Shown one piece after another: positions 26,411 through 35,521 of a DNA stretch of 64,000 nt. This DNA comes from Larkinella soli. Its GTDB lineage: Bacteria > Bacteroidota > Bacteroidia > Cytophagales > Spirosomataceae. Where the stretch lies: the NCBI RefSeq assembly GCF_003703975.1, contig NZ_QTJY01000010.1, positions 1-64,000 of the forward strand. Reading direction: 5' to 3'. Made by a program: the position numbers and the translations under genes. Position 1 is the stretch's first letter; the number at the start of each line of letters is the position of its first letter. Under the pieces are notes generated by a model that worked only from the letters and a program-made list of their open reading frames with translations, ran no database searches and was not told where the DNA came from.

Positions 26411-26454
26411 GCCGTATCTTTGAACACTGCCTTACTGTCCCAACCTGAATTGAA

Positions 26455-26829
26455 ATGAAGATCCTGGTCGTTGACGACGAAACCGACATCCAGTCCCTGT
26501 TCGAACAGCGGTTTCGGCGAGAAATCCGGAACGGAGACTTCTCGTTCGCCTTTGCCCATTCCGGTGAATCGGCGCTGACTTATCTGACCGAACACCCCTC
26601 GGAGGTCGTACTGATTCTCTCGGACATCAACATGCCGGGCATGAGCGGTCTGGAACTGCTCCGGGAAATCAGAACCACCCAGCCGGCTCCCCCGCCCAAG
26701 GTGATGATGATCACGGCCTACGGCGACAACGACAGTTACAACCAGGCGATGCAGTACGGTGCCAACGACTTTCTGACCAAACCGCTCGACTTTTCTCTAT
26801 TGAAGGAAAAACTCAAGAACACGATATGA
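26455..26829 (+). CDS. Single-domain response regulator (REC)
   Basis: A 124-residue stand-alone receiver domain. It has the acidic pocket VVDDETD, phospho-acceptor Asp57 ([11 protein letters not shown]), the Thr/Ser switch (MMITAYGD) and Lys in DFLTKPLDF. No output domain is present, so it should pass phosphate on or act by protein contact. It shares with the first domain of the 22.9-kb regulator and the domain of the next gene the uncommon sequence (Q/E)xRFRRxI after helix 1, which marks them as duplicates. It starts 44 bases after the kinase and overlaps the next gene by four bases (ATGA), which indicates translational coupling. Confidence 0.92.
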   Translation: MKILVVDDETDIQSLFEQRFRREIRNGDFSFAFAHSGESALTYLTEHPSEVVLILSDINMPGMSGLELLREIRTTQPAPPPKVMMITAYGDNDSYNQAMQYGANDFLTKPLDFSLLKEKLKNTI

Positions 26830-27872
26830 AGGCGAAAATTCTGGTCGTGGACGACGAAACCGATCTGGAATTACTGATCCGGCAGAAGTTTCGGCGGCAA
26901 ATCCGCGAACAGCAGTATGAGTTCGTCTTTGCCTACAACGGCGTCGACGCGCTGGAAAAACTTCAGCAGAACCCGGATATCGATGTGGTCCTGAGCGATA
27001 TCAATATGCCCGAGATGGACGGGCTGACGCTGCTCATCAAACTGGGCGAACTCAACCCGCTGACCAAGGCCGTGATCGTGTCGGCCTACGGCGACATGGA
27101 CAACATCCGTACGGCCATGAACCGGGGCGCCTTCGATTTTATCTGCAAACCCGTCAATTTCGAGGACCTCGAAGTCACGATGCTGAAGACGCTCAAACAC
27201 GTCGACCAGCTGCGCGAAACCCTGAAAGCCATCAAAGAGAACGACATCCTGCGGATGTATGTCGACGAGTCGGTTCTGAAATTTATGGACCGCCGGGAGT
27301 TCGAGTCGTCGCTGATGAGCAACGAGAACATCGAAGTCACCACGGTTTTTATCGACATCTGCGGCTTTACGGCCATCACCGAACGCGAAAATGCCGATAC
27401 GGTCGTCAAGCTGATCAACAGCTATTTCGACATTATGGTGAAAGAAATCATCGCGCAGGGCGGTTACGTCGACAAGTTCATGGGCGATGCCGTCATGGCG
27501 GTCTTCCGGGGTGAATACCACCTCGACCGGGCCATCGAATCGGCCCTGGCCGTCCGCAACCACATCGAGGCCACCAAGAATGACCTTTCCGACGACCGCA
27601 CCTACACCCCGCAGGTGGCCATCGGCATCAATACCGGCGAAGTCATCTCGGGGAACATCGGCTCGGCAACCCTTCGCCGGCTCGATTATACCGTCATCGG
27701 CGACGCCGTCAATACGGCCCAGCGGCTCCAGGCGGTCGCTCAGGCCGGCCAGATTCTCATCCCCGAATCGGCCTACCAGCTTGTGAAAGACTCCTTCCGC
27801 TGCGAGCCGCTCGGTGAGCTTCGGTTGAAAAACAAAGCCCAGCCCGTGGCGGTCTATCAGGTCATCGAATAG
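26826..27872 (+). CDS. REC - class III adenylate cyclase fusion
   Basis: A 348-residue response regulator with a cyclase output. The REC domain (1-125) has Asp58 in [14 protein letters not shown] helical linker (about 125-165) follows. The class III cyclase domain (about 168-345) has both metal-binding Asp (Asp177 in FIDICGFT and Asp221 in [11 protein letters not shown]). The adenine-selecting Lys217 and Asp293 ([11 protein letters not shown]), and the transition-state residues Asn296 and Arg300, are all present. The active site thus looks complete and of adenylate type. It should make cAMP when phosphorylated. A terminator follows directly. Two Crp/Fnr-type proteins in the window are possible effectors, but no link is proven. 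Confidence 0.92.
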   Translation: MKAKILVVDDETDLELLIRQKFRRQIREQQYEFVFAYNGVDALEKLQQNPDIDVVLSDINMPEMDGLTLLIKLGELNPLTKAVIVSAYGDMDNIRTAMNRGAFDFICKPVNFEDLEVTMLKTLKHVDQLRETLKAIKENDILRMYVDESVLKFMDRREFESSLMSNENIEVTTVFIDICGFTAITERENADTVVKLINSYFDIMVKEIIAQGGYVDKFMGDAVMAVFRGEYHLDRAIESALAVRNHIEATKNDLSDDRTYTPQVAIGINTGEVISGNIGSATLRRLDYTVIGDAVNTAQRLQAVAQAGQILIPESAYQLVKDSFRCEPLGELRLKNKAQPVAVYQVIE

Positions 27873-27875
27873 CTG

Positions 27876-27900
27876 AAACGGCCTCCGCGGGCCGTTTTTT
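27876..27900 (+). terminator. Rho-independent terminator of the signalling island
   Basis: An 8-bp stem AAACGGCC / GGCCGTTT (27876-27883 and 27890-27897) with a 6-base loop and T run starts right after the cyclase stop. Confidence 0.8.
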
Positions 27901-27977
27901 CATCCTCTTCCTTCGGCAATTCACTCCCCCAATCGGACTTTTCACCCCCCTTATCCGACAAATCAGCTAAACATCGC

Positions 27978-28007
27978 TTGCTTACTAAACACCGTTCAGT
28001 ACTTTTG
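27978..28007 (+). promoter_or_regulatory. Bacteroidota-type promoter of the tetR-efflux operon
   Basis: TTG at 27978-27980, a 19-base spacer and a perfect TACTTTTG at 28000-28007. The start codon is at 28029. The spacer is filled by the palindrome at 27983-28001, so repressor binding would block the polymerase. Confidence 0.8.
27983..28001. promoter_or_regulatory. Putative TetR operator 1
   Basis: TACTAAAC ACC GTTCAGTA: 8-base half-sites matching at 7 of 8 positions around a 3-base centre. It lies exactly in the promoter spacer of the tetR gene. A related site occurs at 28662-28680. Confidence 0.72.
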
Positions 28008-28028
28008 TTTCGTCAGTCTTAACCAACT

Positions 28029-28646
28029 ATGGGAATCACGGAACGAAAAGAGCGGGAGAAAGAGGAGATGCGGAAACTGATTCTGGGCGCGGCCCGGAAG
28101 CTGTTTCTGGAAAACGGTTTCGAGAAAGTCAGCATCCGGAACATCGCCGATGCCATCGAATACAGCCCGGCCACGATCTATCTCTATTACAAGGACAAGA
28201 ACGACCTGCTGTATGCGCTGCACCAGGAAGCTTTCCATAAACTGACCGGGGAGTTCCAGAAGGTTTTCGTGCGGAACGATCCGTTCGAGCGGCTGACCGA
28301 GATGGGCCGGACCTACTTCCGGTTTGCCTTCGAGAACCCGGAGCTGTTCGACCTGATGTTCATCATGACGGCGCCGATGGATGCGCTCGAATGCCGTGAC
28401 GACATCTGGAACGAAGGGCGGACGGCTTTCGGACTGCTGGTCCAGATCGTTCAGGAATGCATCGACAAGGGAATTTTTCAACATAAGGATGCCGAAGTGG
28501 CGTCGATGATGATCTGGAGCGCCGTACACGGCTATACCGCCCTGTTTCTTCGAAAGCGGCTGGATATGTTCGACGAAAACCGTCGGAAGGAGATTATGGA
28601 AGAAGCCTTCACCCTGTTTACGGAAACGATTCGGAGGGGTTTGTAA
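28029..28646 (+). CDS. TetR/AcrR family transcriptional regulator
   Basis: A 205-residue repressor. The N-terminal HTH (about 14-60) is typical: MRKLILGAARKLFLENGFEK, VSIRNIADAIEYSPATIYLY and YKDKNDLLYALH. The rest is helical ligand-binding and dimerisation domain (WG-like TetR_C, with FENPELFDLMFIM). The operon order tetR, tolC, adaptor, RND pump is the usual one for repressors of their own efflux pump. Matching palindromes before this gene and before tolC fit autorepression. The ligand is probably a pump substrate. Confidence 0.92.
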   Translation: MGITERKEREKEEMRKLILGAARKLFLENGFEKVSIRNIADAIEYSPATIYLYYKDKNDLLYALHQEAFHKLTGEFQKVFVRNDPFERLTEMGRTYFRFAFENPELFDLMFIMTAPMDALECRDDIWNEGRTAFGLLVQIVQECIDKGIFQHKDAEVASMMIWSAVHGYTALFLRKRLDMFDENRRKEIMEEAFTLFTETIRRGL

Positions 28647-28661
28647 AAAAATTTATGAGTT

Positions 28662-28680
28662 TACTGAACACTGTTAATTA
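28662..28680. promoter_or_regulatory. Putative TetR operator 2
   Basis: TACTGAAC ACT GTTAATTA, the same left half and centre as operator 1 (consensus TACTRAACACYGTTMAKTA). It lies between the tetR stop and the tolC ATG (28689). No clear -7 box sits beside it, so it may act within the tetR transcript or on a weak internal promoter. Confidence 0.6.
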
Positions 28681-28688
28681 ATTGAGAC

Positions 28689-30080
28689 ATGGTAAGCAAC
28701 CTGAAAATCAAGTTCTGGCTGTACTGGCTGGCCCTCCATCTGGCCGCCCTTCCGCTGCTTGGTCTGGCCCAGCCGACGGAGCCCTCGTCCGCCATTCTGG
28801 ATACGTATATCCGGGAAGGTCTGCAAAGCAATCTGGCGCTGAAACAGGAGTCTCTGGAAATCGGCCGCGTCACGGAATCGATCCACCAGGCAAAGGCGCT
28901 GTTCTATCCCCGCCTGACGTTCAACCCCACCTACTCGCTGGCCGCCGGGGGCCGTCGGCTCCAGTTTCCGGTGGGCGATCTGCTCAATCCGGTCTACGGC
29001 ACCCTCAACCAGCTCACCGGCGCCGAACGCTTCCCGACCAACCTTCCGAACGTGAACGAACTGCTGGCACCCAATAACTTCCACGATACCAAAGTGAGCG
29101 TCCAGTACGCCGTTTTCAATACCGATATCCAATACAACTACCTTATTCAGAAAGATTTACTTTCGGCTCAGGAAGCCCGCAGGCGCGTGGTGGAAAACGA
29201 ACTCCGTTACAACATCGCCACGGCCTATTACCAGTATCTCCAGACGCTCGATGCCGTCCGGATTTACGAAAACTCCCGCACGGTTCTGGCCGAACTGGCG
29301 AAGCTGAACGAAAAACTGGTCAGTAACCACGTCGCCACGAAAGACGTCGTAACCTCGGCCCGGTACGAAATCAGCAAGCTCGACCAGCAGCTGGCGGTGG
29401 CCGGCAAAAACCGCGAAACCGCCAGAGCCTACTTCAATTTCCTGCTCAACCGCGACCTGACGGCCGAGATCCTGGTGGACTCCGCGCTGACCCGACAGGT
29501 GCCGGCGGTGTCGGGCCTGCCCGAGTTGCAGGAAACCGCCCTGCAAAGCCGGCAGGAACTGAAGCAGCTCGGCGGATCGCTGCGGGCGGCCCAGAATGCC
29601 GTCAAACTGAACGAAGCCGGCATGAAAGTCCCGAACGTCTACATCGGCGGAAACACCGGTTTTCAGGGTTTCGGCTACACCTTCCGCAATCAGGCCTACG
29701 TGGTCGGGCAGGTGGCGCTGTCGTGGGACCTGTTCAAAGGCTACGAAAAACGCTCGAAGGTGCAGCAGGCCAAAATCCAGACCGAACTGATTCAGACCCG
29801 CCTGACCGAGGTTCAGAAGCAGATTCAGCTGCAGGTGCTTCAGGCCTACTATGATCTGGACGCGGCCCGCGAGAGCCTGACCGCCACCCGTTCCGGCCTC
29901 CAGAACGCCGAACAGACCTTCCGGCTCGTCGACAGCAAATACCGCAACGGGCAGGCGCTGCTGGTCGAATACCTCCGGTTTCAGAACGACCGTCTGACGG
30001 CCCAGGTCCAGCAGTCGCTGGCGCAGTTCGACGTGCTGGTCAAACGGGCCGCCCTCGACCGCGCCACCGCCCTTCAGTAA
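28689..30080 (+). CDS. TolC family outer membrane efflux channel
   Basis: A 463-residue outer membrane factor with a signal peptide (about 1-28, LHLAALPLLGLAQ). Two OEP repeats form the helical channel: residues about 40-240 (LALKQESLEIGRVTESIHQA, LRYNIATAYYQYLQ) and about 265-460 (SRQELKQLGGSLRAAQNAV, LSWDLFKGYEKRSKVQQAKI, SKYRNGQALLVEYLRFQN). It provides the outer membrane exit duct of the RND pump encoded next to it and is the first structural gene behind the TetR gene. No lipobox is visible, unlike some of the OprM-type homologues. Confidence 0.93.
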   Translation: MVSNLKIKFWLYWLALHLAALPLLGLAQPTEPSSAILDTYIREGLQSNLALKQESLEIGRVTESIHQAKALFYPRLTFNPTYSLAAGGRRLQFPVGDLLNPVYGTLNQLTGAERFPTNLPNVNELLAPNNFHDTKVSVQYAVFNTDIQYNYLIQKDLLSAQEARRRVVENELRYNIATAYYQYLQTLDAVRIYENSRTVLAELAKLNEKLVSNHVATKDVVTSARYEISKLDQQLAVAGKNRETARAYFNFLLNRDLTAEILVDSALTRQVPAVSGLPELQETALQSRQELKQLGGSLRAAQNAVKLNEAGMKVPNVYIGGNTGFQGFGYTFRNQAYVVGQVALSWDLFKGYEKRSKVQQAKIQTELIQTRLTEVQKQIQLQVLQAYYDLDAARESLTATRSGLQNAEQTFRLVDSKYRNGQALLVEYLRFQNDRLTAQVQQSLAQFDVLVKRAALDRATALQ

Positions 30081-30114
30081 TCATTCGCACTCTGATTTTT
30101 AACTCATAAACACC

Positions 30115-31212
30115 ATGAAAGCGTTACAATACCTTGGGATTGCGCTGCTGGCCGGCGGCTTGTGGGCCTGCGGCACCAAAGCGGAGCAGCGCCCGGCTGA
30201 AAGCCGGACGGCGGCCGGGAGTCCGATCGAAGAGACGGCCGTTCCGGTCCGGCTGACCGCCGTGACCTCGGTCGTGCGGTCGGAACCGGTGATGGCGTCG
30301 GGCGTTCTTTCTTCATCCGAAGAAGCGAAGCTGTCGTTCAAGATCGGCGGCATTATCCAGAAGACTTACGTCGATGAGGGGCAATTTGTCCGGAAAGGGC
30401 AGTTGCTGGCGACGCTCGACCTGACCGAGATCAACGCCCAGGTGAGTCAGGCCCAGTTCGCCAGTGAGAAGGCCGAGCGGGATCTCAAACGGGTTAAAGC
30501 GCTCTATGCCGACACGGCGGCCACGCTGGAACAGCTTCAGAACGCCACCACCGGAAGCGACGTGGCCCGCCAGAACCTTACCATCACGCAGTTCAACCGG
30601 AACTACGCCCAGATTCGGGCCACGGTCGACGGAACGGTGACCCGGAAACTGATGAACGAAGGCGAACTGGCTTCATCCGGAACCCCGGTCTTTCTGGTTT
30701 CCTCGAACCGCCGGAACGACTGGGTCGTCCGGGTCGGGGTTTCCGACAAGGACTGGGCGCGGCTGAAACCGGGCGACCGTTCCGTCGTTCATCTCGACGC
30801 CTATCCCGACCGGACGTTTACGGGTACGGTCAGCCGGCTGGCCCAGGCCGCCGACCCGATGAACAAACTTTATGAGGTGGAGGTCCGGATCGATCCCGGC
30901 CCGGCCCGATTCGCTCCCGGCCTGTTTGCCAAAGTGACGCTTCAACCCACCCTGAGCCGCAGTTATGTGGTGGTTCCGATCGAGGCCATCGTGGAGGGCG
31001 ACGGGAAGGAAGGCTTCGTCTTCACCCTGGCCGACGACCGCCGGCACGTCCGCAAACTGCCGATCCGCATCGGGTTCATCGACGGCGACAAAGTTCTGGT
31101 TACCAATGGGCTGAACGCCGACACGAAGGTCGTCACGGCCGGTTCCGCCTACCTCACCGAATCCGTTACCGTTCTGGTTTCCGACGAACCGATCCAAACC
31201 GACAAGCGATGA
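30115..31212 (+). CDS. RND efflux periplasmic adaptor (membrane fusion lipoprotein)
   Basis: A 365-residue membrane fusion protein with a lipobox LWAC (Cys19). It has a biotinyl/lipoyl-like segment (about 75-105; LSFKIGGIIQKTYVDEGQFV with RKGQLLATLD), a short helical hairpin (about 110-150), and beta-barrel and C-terminal domains (ATVDGTVTRKLMNEGELASS, VRVGVSDKDWARLKPGD, RFAPGLFAKVTL, VVPIEAIVEGDG). It connects TolC to the RND pump. The last codons overlap the start of the pump gene (ATGA), so the two are translationally coupled. Confidence 0.93.
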   Translation: MKALQYLGIALLAGGLWACGTKAEQRPAESRTAAGSPIEETAVPVRLTAVTSVVRSEPVMASGVLSSSEEAKLSFKIGGIIQKTYVDEGQFVRKGQLLATLDLTEINAQVSQAQFASEKAERDLKRVKALYADTAATLEQLQNATTGSDVARQNLTITQFNRNYAQIRATVDGTVTRKLMNEGELASSGTPVFLVSSNRRNDWVVRVGVSDKDWARLKPGDRSVVHLDAYPDRTFTGTVSRLAQAADPMNKLYEVEVRIDPGPARFAPGLFAKVTLQPTLSRSYVVVPIEAIVEGDGKEGFVFTLADDRRHVRKLPIRIGFIDGDKVLVTNGLNADTKVVTAGSAYLTESVTVLVSDEPIQTDKR

Positions 31213-34200
31213 ATCTCTCCGAATTTTCCGTCAAAAACTGGCAGTTTATGCTGGTGGTTTTCATCGCCGTGGTGGCGTTGGGCGTGAACTCGCTGCTGAA
31301 CATGCCCCGCGGGGAAGACCCTGAATTTACGGCGCCCTCCTTTGCGGTGGTGATCGTTTACCCCGGCACGGACGCCCAGGATATGGAAGAACTGGTGGTG
31401 GACCCTGCCGAAGCTCGCTTCAACGGCCTGGACGGCATCAATCACGTCATTACGAGCATCGACGACGGCCTGGCCGTGCTGCGGGTCGAATACGATTACG
31501 AGTCGGACCCGGACGAAAAATACCAGGAGATGGTGCGGGAAGTGAATGCACTCCGGGCCGAACTGCCGCAGGACATCTTCAAGATCGACATCCTGAAGTT
31601 CTCCCCCACGGACGTCAACATCGTGCAGGTGGCCCTTCAGTCGGAGGTGGCTTCCGCCAGGGAGCTGGGCGGTTATGCCGACGCCCTGAAGGAAAAGCTG
31701 GAGAAGGTAAAGAGCCTGAAAAACGCCAGAGACTGGGGCTACCCGGCCAGCACCGTCCGGATTTCGCTGAACATCGAGAAAATGGGGCAGGAAGGCATCC
31801 CGGTGAACCGCGTCATCGGCGCCCTGCAGGCCGAAAACCTGAACATACCGGGCGGCAGCATCCAGGCCGGAACCCGGAAGTTCAACGTCAAAACCAGCGG
31901 GGATTACCAGTCGCTCGACGAAATCCGTAACACCGTCGTCGCCACCAACGGCCAGAAAATCATCTACCTGCGCGACATTGCGGACGTGGATTTCAATTAT
32001 GAAGAAGAAACCCACATTATCCGGCTGAACGGCCACCGGTCCGTACTGGTGACGGCGGGCCAGAAAGAAGGTGAAAACATCGACAAGGTCGGCCAGCAGT
32101 TCAACCCGGTGATCGAGAGTTTTGCAAAAACCCTGCCTCCGCACATCAAACTGGTCAAGAGTTTCGACCAGGCCGCCAGCGTGAACAAGCGTCTGAGCCG
32201 GTTCGCCACGGACTTCGGCATCGCCATCCTGCTGGTGGCCCTGACGCTGCTGCCGCTGGGCATCCGGGCCGCCGTGGTGGTCATGATCTCCATACCGCTT
32301 TCGCTGGCCATCGGGCTGTCGCTGCTGAATATGTTCGGCTTCAGCATCAACCAGCTAAGCATCGTGGGTCTGATCGTCGCGCTCGGCATTCTGGTGGACG
32401 ACTCCATCGTGGTGGTGGAAAACATCGAGCGGTATCTGCGCGAAGGTTTCTCCCGGCGCGAAGCCGCCATCCGGGCTACCAAACAGATCACGCTGGCCGT
32501 CATCGGCTGTACGATTACCCTTATTCTGGCGTTCATGCCGCTGATGTTCCTGCCCGAAGCCTCCGGCGATTTCATCCGCTCGCTGCCGGCCGCCGTCGTC
32601 ACCACAGTGCTGGCCTCGCTGGTGGTTTCCCTCACCATTGTGCCTTTTCTGTCGAGCCGGATACTGAAAGAAGCCCACCACCCCGAGGGCAACCTGTTCC
32701 TTCGCGCGCTGAAGCGGTTGATCAGCGGTTCCTACAGCCGCCTGCTGCACTGGGCGCTGCGGCATCCGGGCCTGACGCTGGTAGTAGCCCTGGGGATCTT
32801 CGCCGGTTCGCTGGCCCTGGTGCCAAAAGTCGGTTTCGCCCTGTTCCCGGCTTCCGAAAAACCGCAGTTTCTGATCAACATCGAAACGCCGGAGGGCACC
32901 AGCCTTCAGGAAACCAACCGCGTGGCCCGCTACGTCGAAAGCCGGCTGGGCCGCGAGCCGGAGGTCATGTTCTTCACGGCCAACGTCGGAAAGGGGAATC
33001 CGCGGATTTACTACAACGTGATCCAGCGCAACGAAAGCACCAACTTCTCGCAGTTCTTCGTGCAGCTGCACGACATGCCGCCGGCGCAGAAAAGGGCCCT
33101 GATCGACCAGTTGCGGGACCAATTCAAATTTTATCCCAACGCCCGCATCGAGGTGAAGGACTTCGAGCAGGGGCCGGACCAGGAAGCGCCGGTGGCGATC
33201 CGGGTATTCGGCGAAAATCTCGATTCGTTGCGTACCGTAGCCGCCGACGTCGAGAAAGCCCTGAAGTCGACGCCGGGCCTGATTTACGTCAACAACCCGC
33301 TGGCCACCCGCAAAACCGACGTCCGGATCAAAATCAACAAGGAAAAAGCCGGCATGCTGGGCGTTTCGGTGGCCGACATCAACCGGACCATCCGGCTCGC
33401 CGTGGCCGGGCTGAACGTCGGAACGTTCAAAGACCAGGCCGGCGATGATTTCACCATCAACATAACGATGCCGAAGGGTAAAGTAGCCGACCAGAGCGTA
33501 CTGAACAACCTGTATGTCAACACCATGACGGGCGGCTCGATTCCGTTGCGCCAGATTGCCGACCTTCAGTTCGAAACCTCGGCCAACCAGATCCGGCACT
33601 ACGACAAGGACCGCTACGTCACCGTCACCGGTTTTGTGCGGAGCGGTTATCTGGTCGATAACGTCTACGGCGAAGTGCTGAAAAAACTCGACGCCATGAA
33701 GCTGCCGGAAGGATTCAGCTACAAGGCGGCCGGCGAGCTGGAAAGCCGGGAGAAATCGTTCGGGGGGCTGGGCACCATTATCCTGATCACCGTCTTCGGT
33801 TTCCTGGCCGTGCTGGTCCTTGAATTCGGGACGTTCAAGAGCTCGCTCATCGTGCTCTCGGTGATTCCGCTCGGCATCATCGGGGCCATTGCCGCGCTGC
33901 TGCTGTCGGGCAACCCCTTCTCGTTCGTAGCCGTGATCGGGCTGATCGCCCTGATCGGGATCGAGGTGAAGAACTCCATTCTGCTGGTGGACTTCACCAA
34001 CCAGTTGCGGGAGGAGGGAATGCCGCTGCTGGAAGCCATCGAGCAGGCCGGTGAAATCCGCTTCGTTCCCATCGTGCTGACGTCCCTGACGGCGATCGGG
34101 GGGTTGATTCCGCTGGCGATTGAAGGAAACCCGCTCTACTCGCCCCTGGCCCTGGTGCTGATCGGCGGGCTGATCAGTTCGACGCTGCTTTCCCGGATCG

Positions 34201-34283
34201 TGACGCCGGTGCTGTACAAGCTGCTGCCGCCCCGTGTGGAAAAGAAGGAAAAAACGATGGAAACGGAACCGGCTCTGGCTTAA
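31209..34283 (+). CDS. RND family efflux transporter, inner membrane pump
   Basis: A 1024-residue inner membrane proton-driven pump with 12 transmembrane segments in two groups separated by large periplasmic loops. The TM4 proton-relay region GLIVALGILVDDSIVVVENI contains the paired Asp residues. It is followed by the ERYLREGFSRREAAIRA loop. TM10-11 IALIGIEVKNSILLVDF shows the matching C-terminal half. The N-terminus lacks the usual signal-like segment. It is nearest to the Bacteroidota group of AcrB/hydrophobe or drug-type RND exporters and the acidic DD pair is not of the heavy-metal CusA Met-rich type. Substrates are likely amphiphilic drugs or bile-like compounds, as inference only. Confidence 0.93.
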   Translation: MNLSEFSVKNWQFMLVVFIAVVALGVNSLLNMPRGEDPEFTAPSFAVVIVYPGTDAQDMEELVVDPAEARFNGLDGINHVITSIDDGLAVLRVEYDYESDPDEKYQEMVREVNALRAELPQDIFKIDILKFSPTDVNIVQVALQSEVASARELGGYADALKEKLEKVKSLKNARDWGYPASTVRISLNIEKMGQEGIPVNRVIGALQAENLNIPGGSIQAGTRKFNVKTSGDYQSLDEIRNTVVATNGQKIIYLRDIADVDFNYEEETHIIRLNGHRSVLVTAGQKEGENIDKVGQQFNPVIESFAKTLPPHIKLVKSFDQAASVNKRLSRFATDFGIAILLVALTLLPLGIRAAVVVMISIPLSLAIGLSLLNMFGFSINQLSIVGLIVALGILVDDSIVVVENIERYLREGFSRREAAIRATKQITLAVIGCTITLILAFMPLMFLPEASGDFIRSLPAAVVTTVLASLVVSLTIVPFLSSRILKEAHHPEGNLFLRALKRLISGSYSRLLHWALRHPGLTLVVALGIFAGSLALVPKVGFALFPASEKPQFLINIETPEGTSLQETNRVARYVESRLGREPEVMFFTANVGKGNPRIYYNVIQRNESTNFSQFFVQLHDMPPAQKRALIDQLRDQFKFYPNARIEVKDFEQGPDQEAPVAIRVFGENLDSLRTVAADVEKALKSTPGLIYVNNPLATRKTDVRIKINKEKAGMLGVSVADINRTIRLAVAGLNVGTFKDQAGDDFTINITMPKGKVADQSVLNNLYVNTMTGGSIPLRQIADLQFETSANQIRHYDKDRYVTVTGFVRSGYLVDNVYGEVLKKLDAMKLPEGFSYKAAGELESREKSFGGLGTIILITVFGFLAVLVLEFGTFKSSLIVLSVIPLGIIGAIAALLLSGNPFSFVAVIGLIALIGIEVKNSILLVDFTNQLREEGMPLLEAIEQAGEIRFVPIVLTSLTAIGGLIPLAIEGNPLYSPLALVLIGGLISSTLLSRIVTPVLYKLLPPRVEKKEKTMETEPALA

Positions 34284-34314
34284 ATCGAACCGGTAGATTT
34301 CCCACCGTTTTAGT

Positions 34315-34346
34315 AAAAAAGGATGCCGGTACCGGCATCCTTTTTT
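34315..34346 (+). terminator. Rho-independent terminator of the efflux operon
   Basis: GGATGCCGGT / ACCGGCATCC with flanking A6 and T6 forms one self-complementary stretch. It serves rightward transcription and could also work leftward. Confidence 0.9.
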
Positions 34347-34660
34347 GTGCTGTTCAGCAACTTAATAAGTGATATTAAACAACCAGTGAAACGAAAGTAA
34401 ACCCGGCGTACGGAAAAATAATCAGACGGCAATCAAAAATAGGAAAATATTTTTGCAATAATTCTTGTAAAATTCCTTTGCATTTTAAACCTTTGTTTTA
34501 TCGATTTGCCTGAGCGCACTTGTAGCAAAAAATAAAGACTATCACCAGACGGCAATAGCCTTTACGACACTTGTAGCTATAACTTTAAGATACTGGATTA
34601 TACCACGGCAAAAGCTGAAAGGTGGTATAAGCAAGCGCAACAAATATAATACCGTTGCCT
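34347..34660. other. A+T-rich intergenic region with paired short repeats
   Basis: About 380 bases between the pump terminator and the Crp/Fnr gene hold no gene. Two 10-11-base words each occur twice in the same order: CAGACGGCAAT at 34423-34433 and 34546-34556, and CACTTGTAGC at 34517-34526 and 34568-34577. They may be regulator sites or remnants of a duplicated element. Nothing else was recognised. Confidence 0.4.
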
Positions 34661-34705
34661 AAAAAAATAGTTGCCAAATAGCACTTTATATACTTCAATT
34701 TGGCA
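34661..34705 (-). terminator. Possible terminator of the second Crp/Fnr gene
   Basis: Minus-strand TGCCAAAT / ATTTGGCA stem (34698-34705 and 34672-34679) with an 18-base loop followed, after four bases, by seven T (34661-34667). The loop is long, so the call is tentative. It begins 20 bases after the stop at 34725. Confidence 0.45.
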
Positions 34706-34724
34706 CTTTTTTAATACTTGGCAG

Positions 34725-35321
34725 TCAATGGGCAGGCAACTTCATCCGCTGGCCGCGGAGCCTGCTCAGCGTAAACCGGGAAAGGCCCAGATAAGAAGCG
34801 ATGTACTTGATCGGCACCCGGGTACTGATGGTCGGATACAGCTGACAAAAACGCAGGTAGCGTTCTTCCGCCGAAAGCATCCGCAGCGACCGCAGCCTTT
34901 CTTCCTGAACGACAAGGTATTTCTCCACCACTTTCCGTCCGATGAAGTTCACACTCGGATGCGTCCGGTAAAGCCGCTGTAAATCATCGTAGGCAATAAA
35001 AAGCAGGGTCGAATCTTCCAGTAACTCAATGTTTTCGTTGGAAGGCCGCTGGGTGATGAAACTGTAGGGCGAGTAGGCGAAATCACCGTCGGTAACAATC
35101 CAGGCGGTTGCTTCGCGGTGCTGAATGTAATAATAACTCCGGGCTAAACCTTTGGCCAGGTAGTACAGTTTATCGGATATGTCCCCGACGGATAAGAGCT
35201 GCGTTCCCTTTTGGGCTTTCTGGATTACCAGATACGGTTTGATGAGTTCCATCGTGGCCTCATCGATGGGGCAGATCTCAAGAAGTGAGTTGAAAAACTG
35301 AGAGTAGAGCTGATCTTTCAT
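34725..35321 (-). CDS. Crp/Fnr family transcriptional regulator
   Basis: A 198-residue protein with a cyclic-nucleotide-binding-like barrel (about 20-125; GTQLLSVGDISDKLYYLAKG, ARSYYYI) and a C-terminal HTH (about 160-198; VPIKYIASYLGLSRFTLSRL). It resembles the Crp/Fnr protein at 3.5 kb in length and style, but the two differ in most residues and are not recent copies. It lies divergently from the DUF2141 gene with overlapping promoters, so it may control itself and that gene. No heme, Fe-S or cAMP signature is visible. Confidence 0.87.
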   Translation of the reverse strand: MKDQLYSQFFNSLLEICPIDEATMELIKPYLVIQKAQKGTQLLSVGDISDKLYYLAKGLARSYYYIQHREATAWIVTDGDFAYSPYSFITQRPSNENIELLEDSTLLFIAYDDLQRLYRTHPSVNFIGRKVVEKYLVVQEERLRSLRMLSAEERYLRFCQLYPTISTRVPIKYIASYLGLSRFTLSRLRGQRMKLPAH

Positions 35322-35428
35322 GGGTAGGCGGGTTATAATTTATCCTTCAGTTTCCCAATAGACGCAGGATTTAAAATAAGTCACATCAAGGCGAAAAAAA
35401 TTTATCTGAATACGTGTTAATGTCTAAA

Positions 35429-35471
35429 TTGTACCCTTACAAAGACACATTATTTTGTTTTCGGTTACAAA
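35429..35471. promoter_or_regulatory. Overlapping divergent promoters of the Crp/Fnr and DUF2141 genes
   Basis: Minus strand: TTTG at 35468-35471, a 20-base spacer and TGTCTTTG at 35440-35447. Plus strand: TTG at 35429-35431, an 18-base spacer and TTATTTTG at 35450-35457. Each -7 box is one base from TAnnTTTG. The boxes interleave, so only one could be occupied at a time. Confidence 0.42.
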
Positions 35472-35521
35472 GAAACCAGACAAGGACCGGCGTTTTTCTG
35501 CTCTATTAAAATTTCTTTTTT

